This document shows positions 47,596-55,873 of a stretch of DNA of 64,000 nucleotides, piece by piece. Numbering within the stretch: position 1 is the stretch's first letter; each line of letters begins with the position of its first letter. Both the position numbers and the translations under genes were made by a program. The DNA comes from Streptomyces sp. V3I7. GTDB taxonomy: Bacteria; Actinomycetota; Actinomycetes; Streptomycetales; Streptomycetaceae. The DNA is taken from NCBI RefSeq assembly GCF_030817495.1, contig NZ_JAUSZK010000001.1:2397001-2461000 (forward strand). Reading direction: 5' to 3'. A model generated the notes under the pieces. The model ran no database searches and had not been told where the DNA came from. It was given only the letters and a program-made list of their open reading frames with translations.

Positions 47596-49617
47596 GTGTT
47601 CGACACCGTGCTCGTGGCCAACCGGGGCGAGATCGCCGTACGCGTCATCCGGACGCTCCGCTCGCTGGGCGTCCGCTCGGTGGCGGTCTTCTCCGACGCC
47701 GACGCCGACGCGCGGCACGTCCGGGCGGCCGACACGGCGGTACGGATCGGCCCGGCGCCGGCCTCGGAAAGCTATCTGTCGGTGGAGCGACTCCTCGAGG
47801 CCGCCGCCCGCACCGGCGCCCAGGCCGTCCACCCGGGCTACGGCTTCCTCGCGGAGAACGCCGAGTTCGCGCGGGCGTGCGAGGAGGCGGGGCTCGTCTT
47901 CATCGGGCCGCCGGCCGACGCGATCTCCCTCATGGGCGACAAGATCCGCGCCAAGGAGACGGTGCGGGCGGCCGGGGTGCCGGTGGTGCCGGGGTCGAGC
48001 GGCAGCGGGCTGTCCGACGCCGAACTCGCCGACGCCGCACGGGAGATCGGCGTACCGGTGCTGCTCAAGCCGTCCGCCGGCGGCGGCGGCAAGGGCATGC
48101 GGCTGGTACGGGAGCTGACGGCGCTGGAGGAGGAGATCGCAGCCGCCCGCCGTGAGGCGCGTGCCTCCTTCGGCGACGACACGCTCCTCGTCGAGCGCTG
48201 GGTCGACCGGCCCCGGCACATCGAGATCCAGGTGCTGGCCGACGGTCACGGCAATGTCGTCCACCTCGGCGAGCGCGAGTGCTCGCTCCAGCGGCGGCAC
48301 CAGAAGATCGTCGAGGAGGCGCCGAGCGTGCTCCTGGACGAGGCCACGCGCGCGTCCATGGGCGAGGCGGCCGTGCAGGCGGCGCGCTCGTGCGGCTACC
48401 GGGGCGCGGGCACGGTGGAGTTCATCGTGCCGGGCGGCGACCCGTCCTCGTACTACTTCATGGAGATGAACACCCGCCTCCAGGTGGAGCATCCGGTCAC
48501 CGAGCTGATCACCGGCCTGGACCTGGTGGAGTGGCAGCTACGGGTGGCGGCGGGCGAGCGGCTGCCGTTCGCCCAGAAGGAGATCGAGGTCACCGGGCAC
48601 GCGGTCGAGGCCCGCATCTGCGCCGAAGACCCGGCGCGCGGGTTCCTGCCGTCGGGCGGCACGGTGCTCAGGCTCCGCGAGCCGCAGGGCGACGGCGTCC
48701 GCACCGACTCCGGGCTCAGCGAGGGCACCGAGGTGGGCAGCCTCTACGACCCGATGCTGTCCAAGGTGATCGCGTACGGCCCCGACCGCGAGACCGCGCT
48801 GCGCAAGCTACGGGCGGCGCTGGCGGAGACGGTCACGCTGGGCGTGCAGACCAATGCCGGGTTCCTGCGGCGGCTGCTGGCGCATCCGGCGGTCGTGGCG
48901 GGCGAGTTGGACACGGGGCTGGTCGAGCGGGAAGTGGACGGGCTCGTGCCCGACGAGGTGCCGGCGGAGGTCTACGCGGCGGCGGCGCTGCTGCGCCAGG
49001 CCGCGCTCGCCCCGGGCGAGGGCAGCGGCTGGGCCGACCCGTTCGCCGCGGCGGACGGCTGGCGCATGGGCGGCGAGCGGGCCTGGACGGCGCACCACCT
49101 GCAGGTGCCGGGCCACGACCCGGTGACCGTACGCGTGCGCGGCACGGCGGACGGGGGGACGGAGCTGCTGCTGCCCGGAGCCGACCAACCTCTTCGGGGA
49201 TCCGTGTCCCCGCGGCGTGGCGGGGAGGACCGGTTCGCCTTCCGGCTCGACGGCCTCACCCATACCTTCGCCGCCCTGCCGGACGGCACCTGGCTGGGCC
49301 GCGACGGCGACGCCTGGCAGGTGCGGGACCACGACCCGGTGGCCGCGTCGCTGACCCGGGCCGGGCACGCGGGCGCCGACTCGCTCACCGCGCCGATGCC
49401 CGGCACGGTCACCGTGGTCAAGGTCGCGGTGGGCGACGAGGTGACCGCCGGACAGAGTCTGCTGGTGGTGGAGGCGATGAAGATGGAGCACGTCATCTCC
49501 GCCCCGCACGCGGGCACGGTCGCCGAACTGGACGTCAGGCCCGGCGCCACGGTCGCGATGGACCAGGTGCTGGCCGTGATCGCACCGCACGACGAGGAAG
49601 GGGTGAGCGCGGGATGA
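47596..49617 (+). CDS. Acyl-CoA carboxylase alpha (biotin carboxylase/BCCP) subunit, methylcrotonyl-CoA type
   Basis: A 673-residue biotin-dependent carboxylase alpha subunit. The biotin carboxylase domain has MFDTVLVANRGEIAVRVIRT, KPSAGGGGKGMRLV (ATP grasp loop), ERECSLQRRHQKIVEEAPS and FMEMNTRLQVEHPVTE. The C-terminal carrier domain has VVEAMKMEH with the biotinyl Lys629. Length matches MCC alpha. GTG at 47596 has GAGGAGGGG upstream, 11 nt after the beta-subunit stop. Its stop overlaps the HMG-CoA lyase ATG by 4 nt. ATP-driven carboxylation of biotin is the reaction. Confidence 0.93.
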   Translation: MFDTVLVANRGEIAVRVIRTLRSLGVRSVAVFSDADADARHVRAADTAVRIGPAPASESYLSVERLLEAAARTGAQAVHPGYGFLAENAEFARACEEAGLVFIGPPADAISLMGDKIRAKETVRAAGVPVVPGSSGSGLSDAELADAAREIGVPVLLKPSAGGGGKGMRLVRELTALEEEIAAARREARASFGDDTLLVERWVDRPRHIEIQVLADGHGNVVHLGERECSLQRRHQKIVEEAPSVLLDEATRASMGEAAVQAARSCGYRGAGTVEFIVPGGDPSSYYFMEMNTRLQVEHPVTELITGLDLVEWQLRVAAGERLPFAQKEIEVTGHAVEARICAEDPARGFLPSGGTVLRLREPQGDGVRTDSGLSEGTEVGSLYDPMLSKVIAYGPDRETALRKLRAALAETVTLGVQTNAGFLRRLLAHPAVVAGELDTGLVEREVDGLVPDEVPAEVYAAAALLRQAALAPGEGSGWADPFAAADGWRMGGERAWTAHHLQVPGHDPVTVRVRGTADGGTELLLPGADQPLRGSVSPRRGGEDRFAFRLDGLTHTFAALPDGTWLGRDGDAWQVRDHDPVAASLTRAGHAGADSLTAPMPGTVTVVKVAVGDEVTAGQSLLVVEAMKMEHVISAPHAGTVAELDVRPGATVAMDQVLAVIAPHDEEGVSAG

Positions 49618-50558
49618 CCGGGCACGCACTCCCGATGACCGTACCGGCGCCGGACCTGCCCAGCCGGGTGCGGATCTACGAGGTCGGCGCCCGCGACGGG
49701 CTGCAGAACGAGAAGCTGGCGGTGCCGACCGAGGTCAAGGCGGACTTCATCCGCAAGCTGGCCGAGGCGGGTCTGACGACGATCGAGGCGACCAGCTTCG
49801 TCCACCCCAAGTGGGTGCCCCAACTGGCCGACGCGGAGGCACTGTTCCCGCTGGTGAAGGACCTGCCCGGGGTGAGCCTGCCGGTGCTCGTGCCGAACGA
49901 CCGGGGGCTCGACCGGGCCCTCGCCCTCGGCGCGCGGAACATCGCCGTGTTCGCCAGCGCCACCGAGTCCTTCGCCAAGGCCAACCTCAATCGCACGCTG
50001 GACGAGTCCCTGGCCGTGTTCGAGCCGGTGGTCCGGCGCGCGAAGGACGACGGCGTCCACGTGCGCGGGTACGTCTCGATGTGCTTCGGCGACCCGTGGG
50101 AGGGTGCCGTGCCCCTGCGCCAGGTCGTCCGGGTGTGCAAGGCGCTGCGGGACATGGGCTGCGACGAGCTGAGCCTCGGCGACACCATCGGGGTCGCCAC
50201 CCCGGGCCATGTGCGCGAACTGCTCTCCCTGCTCGACGAGGAGGGCGTGCCGGCCGACGTCATCGGCGTGCACTTCCACGACACCTACGGCCAGGCGCTC
50301 GCCAACACCTACGCGGCGCTGCAGCACGGCGTCACGACGATCGACTCCTCCGCCGGTGGCCTCGGCGGCTGCCCGTACGCCAGATCCGCCACCGGAAACC
50401 TCGCCACCGAGGACCTCGTGTGGATGCTCCACGGCCTCGGTATCGAGACCGGGGTCGACCTCGACCGGCTCACCGCCACGAGCGTGTGGATGGCCGCTCA
50501 CCTGGACCGGCCCAGCCCGTCCCGTACTGTCCGCGCTCTCTCCCACAAGGACCAGTGA
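49614..50558 (+). CDS. hmgL: Hydroxymethylglutaryl-CoA lyase
   Basis: A 314-residue TIM-barrel lyase that splits 3-hydroxy-3-methylglutaryl-CoA into acetyl-CoA and acetoacetate, the last step of leucine degradation. VGARDGLQNEK (about 24-34) gives the metal and catalytic Asp/Arg, SVHPKWVPQLADAE-like and SMCFGDPWEG follow, and HFHDTYGQALANTYAAL and the GLGGCPYA loop with catalytic Cys near 253 are present. It overlaps the alpha subunit gene by 4 nt and is followed 5 nt later by the dehydrogenase, so all are one operon. Confidence 0.94.
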   Translation: MTGHALPMTVPAPDLPSRVRIYEVGARDGLQNEKLAVPTEVKADFIRKLAEAGLTTIEATSFVHPKWVPQLADAEALFPLVKDLPGVSLPVLVPNDRGLDRALALGARNIAVFASATESFAKANLNRTLDESLAVFEPVVRRAKDDGVHVRGYVSMCFGDPWEGAVPLRQVVRVCKALRDMGCDELSLGDTIGVATPGHVRELLSLLDEEGVPADVIGVHFHDTYGQALANTYAALQHGVTTIDSSAGGLGGCPYARSATGNLATEDLVWMLHGLGIETGVDLDRLTATSVWMAAHLDRPSPSRTVRALSHKDQ

Positions 50559-50563
50559 TCAGC

Positions 50564-51724
50564 ATGGACCACCGTCTTTCCCCCGAGCTGGAGGAACTCC
50601 GCCGCACGGTGGAGGAGTTCGCGCACGACGTGGTGGCGCCGAAGATCGGTGACTTCTACGAGCGGCACGAGTTCCCGTACGAGATCGTGCGGGAGATGGG
50701 CCGCATGGGCCTGTTCGGGCTGCCGTTCCCGGAGGAGTACGGCGGCATGGGCGGCGACTATCTGGCGCTCGGCCTCGCGCTGGAGGAGCTGGCCCGGGTC
50801 GACTCGTCCGTGGCGATCACGCTGGAGGCGGGCGTCTCGCTGGGCGCCATGCCGATCCACCTCTTCGGCACCGAGGAGCAGAAGCGCGAGTGGCTGCCGC
50901 GGCTGTGCTCCGGCGAGATCCTGGGCGCGTTCGGCCTCACCGAGCCCGACGGCGGCTCGGACGCGGGCGCGACCCGCACGACGGCCCGCCTCGACCCCGA
51001 GACCGACGAGTGGGTGATCAACGGCACGAAGTGCTTCATCACCAACTCGGGCACGGACATCACCGGCCTGGTGACGGTCACGGCGGTCACCGGCCGCAAG
51101 CCCGACGGCAAGCCGCGGATCTCCTCGATCATCGTGCCGTCCGGTACCCCGGGCTTCACCGTCGCCGCCCCCTACTCGAAGGTCGGCTGGAACGCCTCGG
51201 ACACCCGCGAGCTGTCCTTCGTCGACGTCCGGGTCCCGGCGGCGAACCTGCTCGGCGAGGAGGGCCGCGGTTACGCGCAGTTCCTGCGGATCCTCGACGA
51301 GGGCCGTATCGCCATCGCGGCGCTCGCGACCGGCCTCGCGCAGGGCTGTGTGGACGAGTCGGTGAAGTACGCCAAGGAGCGCGAGGCCTTCGGGCGTCCC
51401 ATCGGCGCCAACCAGGCCATCCAGTTCAAGCTCGCCGACATGGAGATGAAGGCCCACACCTCGCGCCTGGCCTGGCGTGACGCGGCCTCACGCCTGGTGT
51501 CCGGGGAGCCCTTCAAGAAGGAGGCGGCGCTCGCCAAGCTCTACTCCTCCACGATCGCCGTCGACAACGCCCGCGACGCCACGCAGATCCACGGCGGTTA
51601 CGGCTTCATGAACGAGTACCCGGTGGCCCGTATGTGGCGCGACTCCAAGATCCTGGAGATCGGCGAGGGCACCAGCGAGGTCCAGCGGATGCTGATCGCG
51701 CGGGAGCTGGGGCTCACGAGCTGA
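50564..51724 (+). CDS. acdH: Acyl-CoA dehydrogenase, isovaleryl-/short branched-chain type
   Basis: A 386-residue FAD acyl-CoA dehydrogenase. It has FGLTEPDGGSDAGATRTTA, CFITNSGTDITGLVTVTAVTG, GWNASDTRELSFVDVRVPAANLLG and ending QIHGGYGFMNEYPVARMWRDSKILEIGEGTSEVQRMLIA, where EGTSE carries the usual base Glu. In this operon it should act on isovaleryl-CoA or another branched acyl-CoA, providing 3-methylcrotonyl-CoA to the carboxylase. Position as last gene with a strong stem-loop after it marks the operon end. Confidence 0.92.
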   Translation: MDHRLSPELEELRRTVEEFAHDVVAPKIGDFYERHEFPYEIVREMGRMGLFGLPFPEEYGGMGGDYLALGLALEELARVDSSVAITLEAGVSLGAMPIHLFGTEEQKREWLPRLCSGEILGAFGLTEPDGGSDAGATRTTARLDPETDEWVINGTKCFITNSGTDITGLVTVTAVTGRKPDGKPRISSIIVPSGTPGFTVAAPYSKVGWNASDTRELSFVDVRVPAANLLGEEGRGYAQFLRILDEGRIAIAALATGLAQGCVDESVKYAKEREAFGRPIGANQAIQFKLADMEMKAHTSRLAWRDAASRLVSGEPFKKEAALAKLYSSTIAVDNARDATQIHGGYGFMNEYPVARMWRDSKILEIGEGTSEVQRMLIARELGLTS

Positions 51725-51739
51725 GCGCCGAGGCTGTCG

Positions 51740-51773
51740 CCGGAGCGGACCGCGCCGTGGCGGTCCGCTCCGG
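51740..51773. terminator. Bidirectional stem-loop terminator
   Basis: CCGGAGCGGACCGC (51740-51753) pairs perfectly with GCGGTCCGCTCCGG (51760-51773) around GCCGTG. It is between the convergent acdH and heme oxygenase stops. Confidence 0.85.
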
Positions 51774-51779
51774 GCTGGT

Positions 51780-52409
51780 TCACGAGCCCGGTGTGAGGCC
51801 AGTGGACAGTGCCTGGGATATCGCCGCGATGTGGTGGTAGGCCCGCTGGGCTGCGGCGAGGACACGGTGCTGTGCCCCGGGTTCGGTGAGCGCCTGGTTC
51901 ATGCGCGCGGTGAAGGCCGCCCACCGTCCGCGGTCGCCGCTGCCGTAATAGGCCACACCGTCCCCGTTGCCCAGCCCATAGGCCTTGGTGACGTACGGGC
52001 ACAGCACCAGGCCGCCCATCGTGGACCCTTCCATCACGTACAGGAACCCGAGCAGCGCCTCGGGTTCGGCTGCCGCGGCGCTCCGGATCTCCTGTGCGAA
52101 CTCCTCCGCCTCGGCGGCCGCCCAGGGCTTCGGGGCCGTACCGGAGCCGGCGAAATACCGCAGATCCCGGTCGATCAGCGGGAGTCGGCCCGGATCCGCC
52201 GACCACACCGAGTCCACGGAAGGGCTGGTGGCGGCGGACAGCTCGCCCTCGAGCGCCTCCAGGACCACGCGGTAGGCGGCGAGCTGGCCGACGTACCGGT
52301 CAAGCGGCAGCGTGCCGGCGAGCATCGCCGTCGCGAACGGGGCGGCCTCCAGGGCGTCGTGCCAGGTGCGCGTGTTCGCCCGAAGGCGCTCGACCATCGT
52401 CTCCGTCAT
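51780..52409 (-). CDS. Biliverdin-producing heme oxygenase-like protein (BphO/HemO group)
   Basis: A 209-residue helical protein of the heme oxygenase fold. The first helix has TRTWHDAL with His17 at the proximal heme-ligand position. The distal segment YVMEGSTMGG (124-133) is the YVxEGSxxGG form found in bacteriophytochrome-linked heme oxygenases. It would cleave heme to biliverdin, CO and iron, given an electron donor. Its ATG overlaps the polyprenyl synthase stop by 4 nt, an unusual pair. Alternatively it could be a diverged non-heme member of the fold. Iron control from the box at 53696 is possible. Confidence 0.82.
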   Translation of the reverse strand: MTETMVERLRANTRTWHDALEAAPFATAMLAGTLPLDRYVGQLAAYRVVLEALEGELSAATSPSVDSVWSADPGRLPLIDRDLRYFAGSGTAPKPWAAAEAEEFAQEIRSAAAAEPEALLGFLYVMEGSTMGGLVLCPYVTKAYGLGNGDGVAYYGSGDRGRWAAFTARMNQALTEPGAQHRVLAAAQRAYHHIAAISQALSTGLTPGS

Positions 52410-53551
52410 GCGCCGCCCCGCTGCCGGACCGTCCGCAGGAGGCGGTCGATGAGGTGCCCCTTGCGCTCGATGGTGATCTCGAAGTACGCCGCGCTCCGCT
52501 CGGAGCGGCACACGCTGTGTACGGCGTCCTTCGCCGCGCGCTTCAGTTCGACCGCTTCCTCGGCGAGCGTGAGCAGCGTCTGACGCAGCTCGGGGTGGCC
52601 GAGGACGAACGACTTCAGCCGCTCGCCGGACAGTTCGCCCGAGCGGCGCTCCGCGAGCGGTGCGGAGTCGAGCAGTTCGAGGAAGACCCGGTTGCTCAGT
52701 CCGTCGAAGTCCTCGTGGGTCTTGGCGCCGCCGAGTTCGGGCACGAAGTCGGAGACGTCGTTGAACAACTGGCTGGCCAGCCCGAGTCTGCGCATGGCGT
52801 CGTCCAGGGTCCGCCGCTCGTCCTCGACGACGCGCAGGGCCGCCACCGCCGCGTCGAGCGGCATCCAGAACAGCGTCCCGGTCTTGAGAGCGGCCATCGA
52901 CTCCCAGAAGTCCACCCGTGTCTTGTGGGGCGCGGTCATCAACTCGGCGCGGGTGGCCGCCGAGCGCGTGGACATGTCGACGGCCTGGCCGGTGAAGCCC
53001 TTGTCGAGCGACCGCGCCACGCTGTCGACGACGGCCGGATCGGCGGCGTGCGCCATGGCGGCCATGATCAGCCAGGCGCCCGTGTTGAGCGCGATCGGTA
53101 CGCCATGGGTGACATGGAGCGCGGTCTCTCCGTAGCGGGTGAGGCTGCCGTCCTGGATGTCGTCGATCGCGACGGCCGCCTTCAACACGACCCGCACGGC
53201 CACCGCCGCGCGGCGGACCGCCGCCAGTTCCGCCGACGAGGCCGCGTCCCCGGTCTCGTCGGGGAAGCCCTGGTAGTTGCGGTAGGCCCAGTAGACCATC
53301 GAAGGGCGCAGGGGGCCCTTGTCGCCGCCGGGGTGCCCGGCGGCGGGCGGCAGCGCCTCCTGTCCCACCTTGGATCCGACGGCGTCGACGACCGGCTCCC
53401 ACAGGGAGCGCCGCATCGCCGCGTCGTACACGGAACCAGCGCCGTGGCGCTCCGTCAGCGAGCCGATGAACCGCGCCAGATCGTCCTCCAGCAGTGCCGC
53501 GTCACGACGCACCACCGCCTCTACGTCCGTCAGGTCCGTCATGGCTGTCAT
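52406..53551 (-). CDS. Polyprenyl diphosphate synthase-family protein
   Basis: A 381-residue all-helical trans-prenyltransferase. First Asp-rich motif is DDIQD (130-134), but the second is NDVSD (264-268), where the first residue is Asn instead of Asp. FQ-type GQAVDMS and the KT pair (about 223) are present. It would extend an allylic diphosphate such as GPP or FPP with isopentenyl diphosphate; the Asn and the long N-terminus leave product and activity uncertain. GGAGGTGGC sits just before the ATG at 53551; other in-frame ATGs at 53542, 53566 and 53593 are less well placed. It is co-translated with the heme oxygenase gene. Confidence 0.8.
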   Translation of the reverse strand: MTAMTDLTDVEAVVRRDAALLEDDLARFIGSLTERHGAGSVYDAAMRRSLWEPVVDAVGSKVGQEALPPAAGHPGGDKGPLRPSMVYWAYRNYQGFPDETGDAASSAELAAVRRAAVAVRVVLKAAVAIDDIQDGSLTRYGETALHVTHGVPIALNTGAWLIMAAMAHAADPAVVDSVARSLDKGFTGQAVDMSTRSAATRAELMTAPHKTRVDFWESMAALKTGTLFWMPLDAAVAALRVVEDERRTLDDAMRRLGLASQLFNDVSDFVPELGGAKTHEDFDGLSNRVFLELLDSAPLAERRSGELSGERLKSFVLGHPELRQTLLTLAEEAVELKRAAKDAVHSVCRSERSAAYFEITIERKGHLIDRLLRTVRQRGGA

Positions 53552-53695
53552 GCCACCTCCGAACATCGCCGGCCACCCGTGATGGAGGTTCAACCTATCC
53601 AGACATGATCACAACGGCTAGATGGCGCAGGGCAGTTGAAGGCAAGCGGGCACACAGGGCAGCAACACGAACCAACCCCCCTTGGACGGTCGATA

Positions 53696-53710
53696 AGGTT
53701 AGGCTAACCT
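53696..53710. promoter_or_regulatory. DmdR1-type iron box between the prenyl synthase and desE genes
   Basis: AGGTTAG-G-CTAACCT is a perfect 7-bp dyad, the core of the Streptomyces iron-repressor site. On the plus strand it overlaps a plausible TTGGAC (53682)-17 nt-TAACCT (53705) promoter for the siderophore lipoprotein gene. It is 145 nt from the divergent prenyl synthase start. Confidence 0.88.
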
Positions 53711-53764
53711 AGCCTGAAATTGTCCGACGGGCCCTCCGCGCCCCGTTCGAAAGCAGTCACAGCC

Positions 53765-54814
53765 ATGCCCCACGCCCGTGCCACCCTCCCCACCCGTCGC
53801 GGCATCCTCGCCGCGGGCGGCGCCGTCGGTCTGGGGGCCCTGCTCGCGGCCTGCGGCGACGACGGTACGAAGAGCGGCGGCGCGGGCAAGGGCACGGCGG
53901 CCGGCAAGCCGGGCCCCTGGACCTTCAAGGACGACCGCGGCACGACGGCGAAGGCCGGCCAGGTCCCGGCGAACATCGTCGCGTTCACCGGTGTCGCCGC
54001 CGCGCTGTTCGACTACGGCGTCACGGTCAAAGGCGCGTTCGGCCCGACGAGGACCAAGGACGGCAAGGCCGACGTCCAGGCCGGCGACATGGACGTCAGC
54101 AAGGTGACGGTTCTCGGCAACGAGTGGGGCCAGTTCAACATCGAGAAGTACGCGGCCCTCGCGCCCGACGTCCTGATCTCCACGATGTTCGACAACGCCG
54201 GCACCCTCTGGTACGTCCCGGAGGAGTCGAAGAAGAAGATCGAGGCCGTCGGCGCCCCGAGCGTGGGCATCTCGGTCTACGACCGCCAGCTGACCAAGCC
54301 GCTGGAGCGGATGCTGGCGCTCGCGGGGTCCCTCGGCGCCGACACCGCCTCCGCGAAGGTCACCGCCGCCAGGAAGCGCTTCGAGGACGCGGCCGCCCGG
54401 CTGCGCGCGGCCGCCAAGGCCAACCCCCGCATCAAGGTGATGGCCGGTTCCGCGAGCCAGGACCTGTTCTACGTCTCCGGCACCAACCTCTCCGTCGACC
54501 TGGAGTACTTCAAGGCCCTCGGCGTGAACTTCGTGGAGCCGCCGGAGAAGGCCAAGACCGAGGGCGGCGGCTGGTTCGAGTCGCTGAGCTGGGAGAACGT
54601 CGACAAGTACGACGCGGACATCATCATGATGGACAACCGCACCTCGGCCATCCAGGCCGCCGACATCACCGAGGCCACCTGGAAGAAGCTCCCCGCGGTC
54701 AAGGCGGGCCAGGTCATCGCCCGCAACCCCGAGCCGATCCTGTCGTACGCCAAGTGCGCCCCGCTGCTCGAGGACCTCGCCAAGGCCATCGAGTCGGCCA
54801 GGAAGGTCAGCTGA
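53765..54814 (+). CDS. desE: Ferric-siderophore (desferrioxamine) ABC-transporter binding lipoprotein
   Basis: A 349-residue periplasmic-binding-type lipoprotein anchored outside the membrane. LPTRRGILAAGGAVGLGALLAAC is a signal with twin Arg and a lipobox ending at the lipidated Cys (about residue 30). The mature chain has IVAFTGVAAALFDYGV and ISTMFDNAGTLWYVPEE, a class III binding-protein layout. It should bind ferrioxamine and pass it to a permease encoded elsewhere. Preceded by an iron box, so iron-repressed. The ATG at 53765 is preferred to a TTG at 53720. Confidence 0.9.
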   Translation: MPHARATLPTRRGILAAGGAVGLGALLAACGDDGTKSGGAGKGTAAGKPGPWTFKDDRGTTAKAGQVPANIVAFTGVAAALFDYGVTVKGAFGPTRTKDGKADVQAGDMDVSKVTVLGNEWGQFNIEKYAALAPDVLISTMFDNAGTLWYVPEESKKKIEAVGAPSVGISVYDRQLTKPLERMLALAGSLGADTASAKVTAARKRFEDAAARLRAAAKANPRIKVMAGSASQDLFYVSGTNLSVDLEYFKALGVNFVEPPEKAKTEGGGWFESLSWENVDKYDADIIMMDNRTSAIQAADITEATWKKLPAVKAGQVIARNPEPILSYAKCAPLLEDLAKAIESARKVS

Positions 54815-54869
54815 CCCCACCGCCCCCGGCCCCTTCCTGAACCGCATCACCGCATCTCAGAGGAGCCCC

Positions 54870-55719
54870 ATGACGACGGCCGTAGCCGCCCCGTTCCGTT
54901 TCTTCTCCCTCCAGGTCGCGCGGACGAGGCGGCTCGGCCCGTCTCTGGTCCGGGTCACCTTCGCCGGACCCGACCTGCGCGCCTTCCACTCCGACGGGCG
55001 CGACCAGTCCCTGTCGTTGTTCCTGCCGCAGCCGGGGCAGAGCGAGCCCGTCGTGCCCGTCGAGCTGGGCGACGGCTGGTGGCAGGGCTGGCGTGAACTC
55101 CCGGACGACGTACGGGCGGTGATGCGCTCGTACACCCTGCGCGCCCTGCGCCGCGATCCCGACGAGATCGACATCGACTTCGCCCTGCACGGCGTCGGGC
55201 CCGGCGCCCCCACCCTCGCCGGTCCGGCCTCCCGCTGGGCCGCCGACGCCCGCGCCGGTGACCGGGTCCTGCTGCTCGGACCGGTCGTCGCCGACAACCG
55301 CGCCATCCGCTTCCGCCCGCCCGAGGACGCCGACCTCGTGGTCCTGTGGGGCGACGAGACGGCCGTCCCCGCCGCCTGCGCCATCCTCGAATCCCTGCCC
55401 GCCGGTCTGCGCGCCCGCGCCTGGCTGGAGGTGCCGCACGCCGGTGACATCCAGGACGTGGCGACCGAGGCGGACGCGGAGATCACCTGGGTGGTCCGGG
55501 ACGAGGAGACTCCCCCCGGCCGCCGACACCCTGCGCGCCGCCCAACTCCCCCACGCCACAAGGCCGTACGTCTGGATCGCGGGCGAGTCCGGCCAAGTCA
55601 AGCTGCTGCGGCGGCACTTCGTCGGCGAGCGCGGCATCGACCGCCGCCGCGTCACCTTCGTCGGCTACTGGCGACAGGGGCTCAGCGAGGAGCAGTTGAG
55701 GGCCACGGAGGCGGCGTAA
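54870..55719 (+). pseudogene. Siderophore-interacting (ferric reductase, SIP) protein with an apparent +1 frameshift
   Basis: An FAD-binding SIP/ferredoxin-reductase-like protein of about 282 residues that reduces ferric siderophore to release iron. RTRRLGPSLVRVTFAGPDLR and RSYTLRALRRDPDEIDIDFALHG fit the FAD domain, and GDRVLLLGPVVADNRAI the NAD side. At a C6 run (55512-55517) the frame shifts: the zero frame reads nonsense to 55796, while the +1 frame reads AADTLRAAQLPHATRPYVWIAGESGQVKLLRRH and stops at 55719. Removing one C restores a normal protein. This is either a recent inactivating mutation or a sequencing error. Confidence 0.82.
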
Positions 55720-55792
55720 CCGCCGGAACCTTCGAAACCGCCGGAACCGGCCACGGAATCCGCCCGAGGGGCGAGGCCCACCACTCTTCAAC

Positions 55793-55811
55793 TTAGGTTA
55801 GGCTAACCTAA
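55793..55811. promoter_or_regulatory. Perfect DmdR1 iron box upstream of desA
   Basis: TTAGGTTAGGCTAACCTAA is a perfect dyad (9-bp arms around one base) and matches the consensus for the iron repressor. It lies 62 nt before desA and should repress the desABCD operon when iron is sufficient. Confidence 0.93.
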
Positions 55812-55873
55812 TACGACGATGGTCTCGCCCCTCGACCCGTTCCGCACGGACTCCCCTCTCGGAGGACCCCCAC

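Noticed and set aside
53720..53764. Upstream TTG extension of the siderophore lipoprotein
   Set aside because: It adds 15 non-signal residues close to the iron box and would disrupt the usual lipoprotein N-terminus; ATG 53765 is better.
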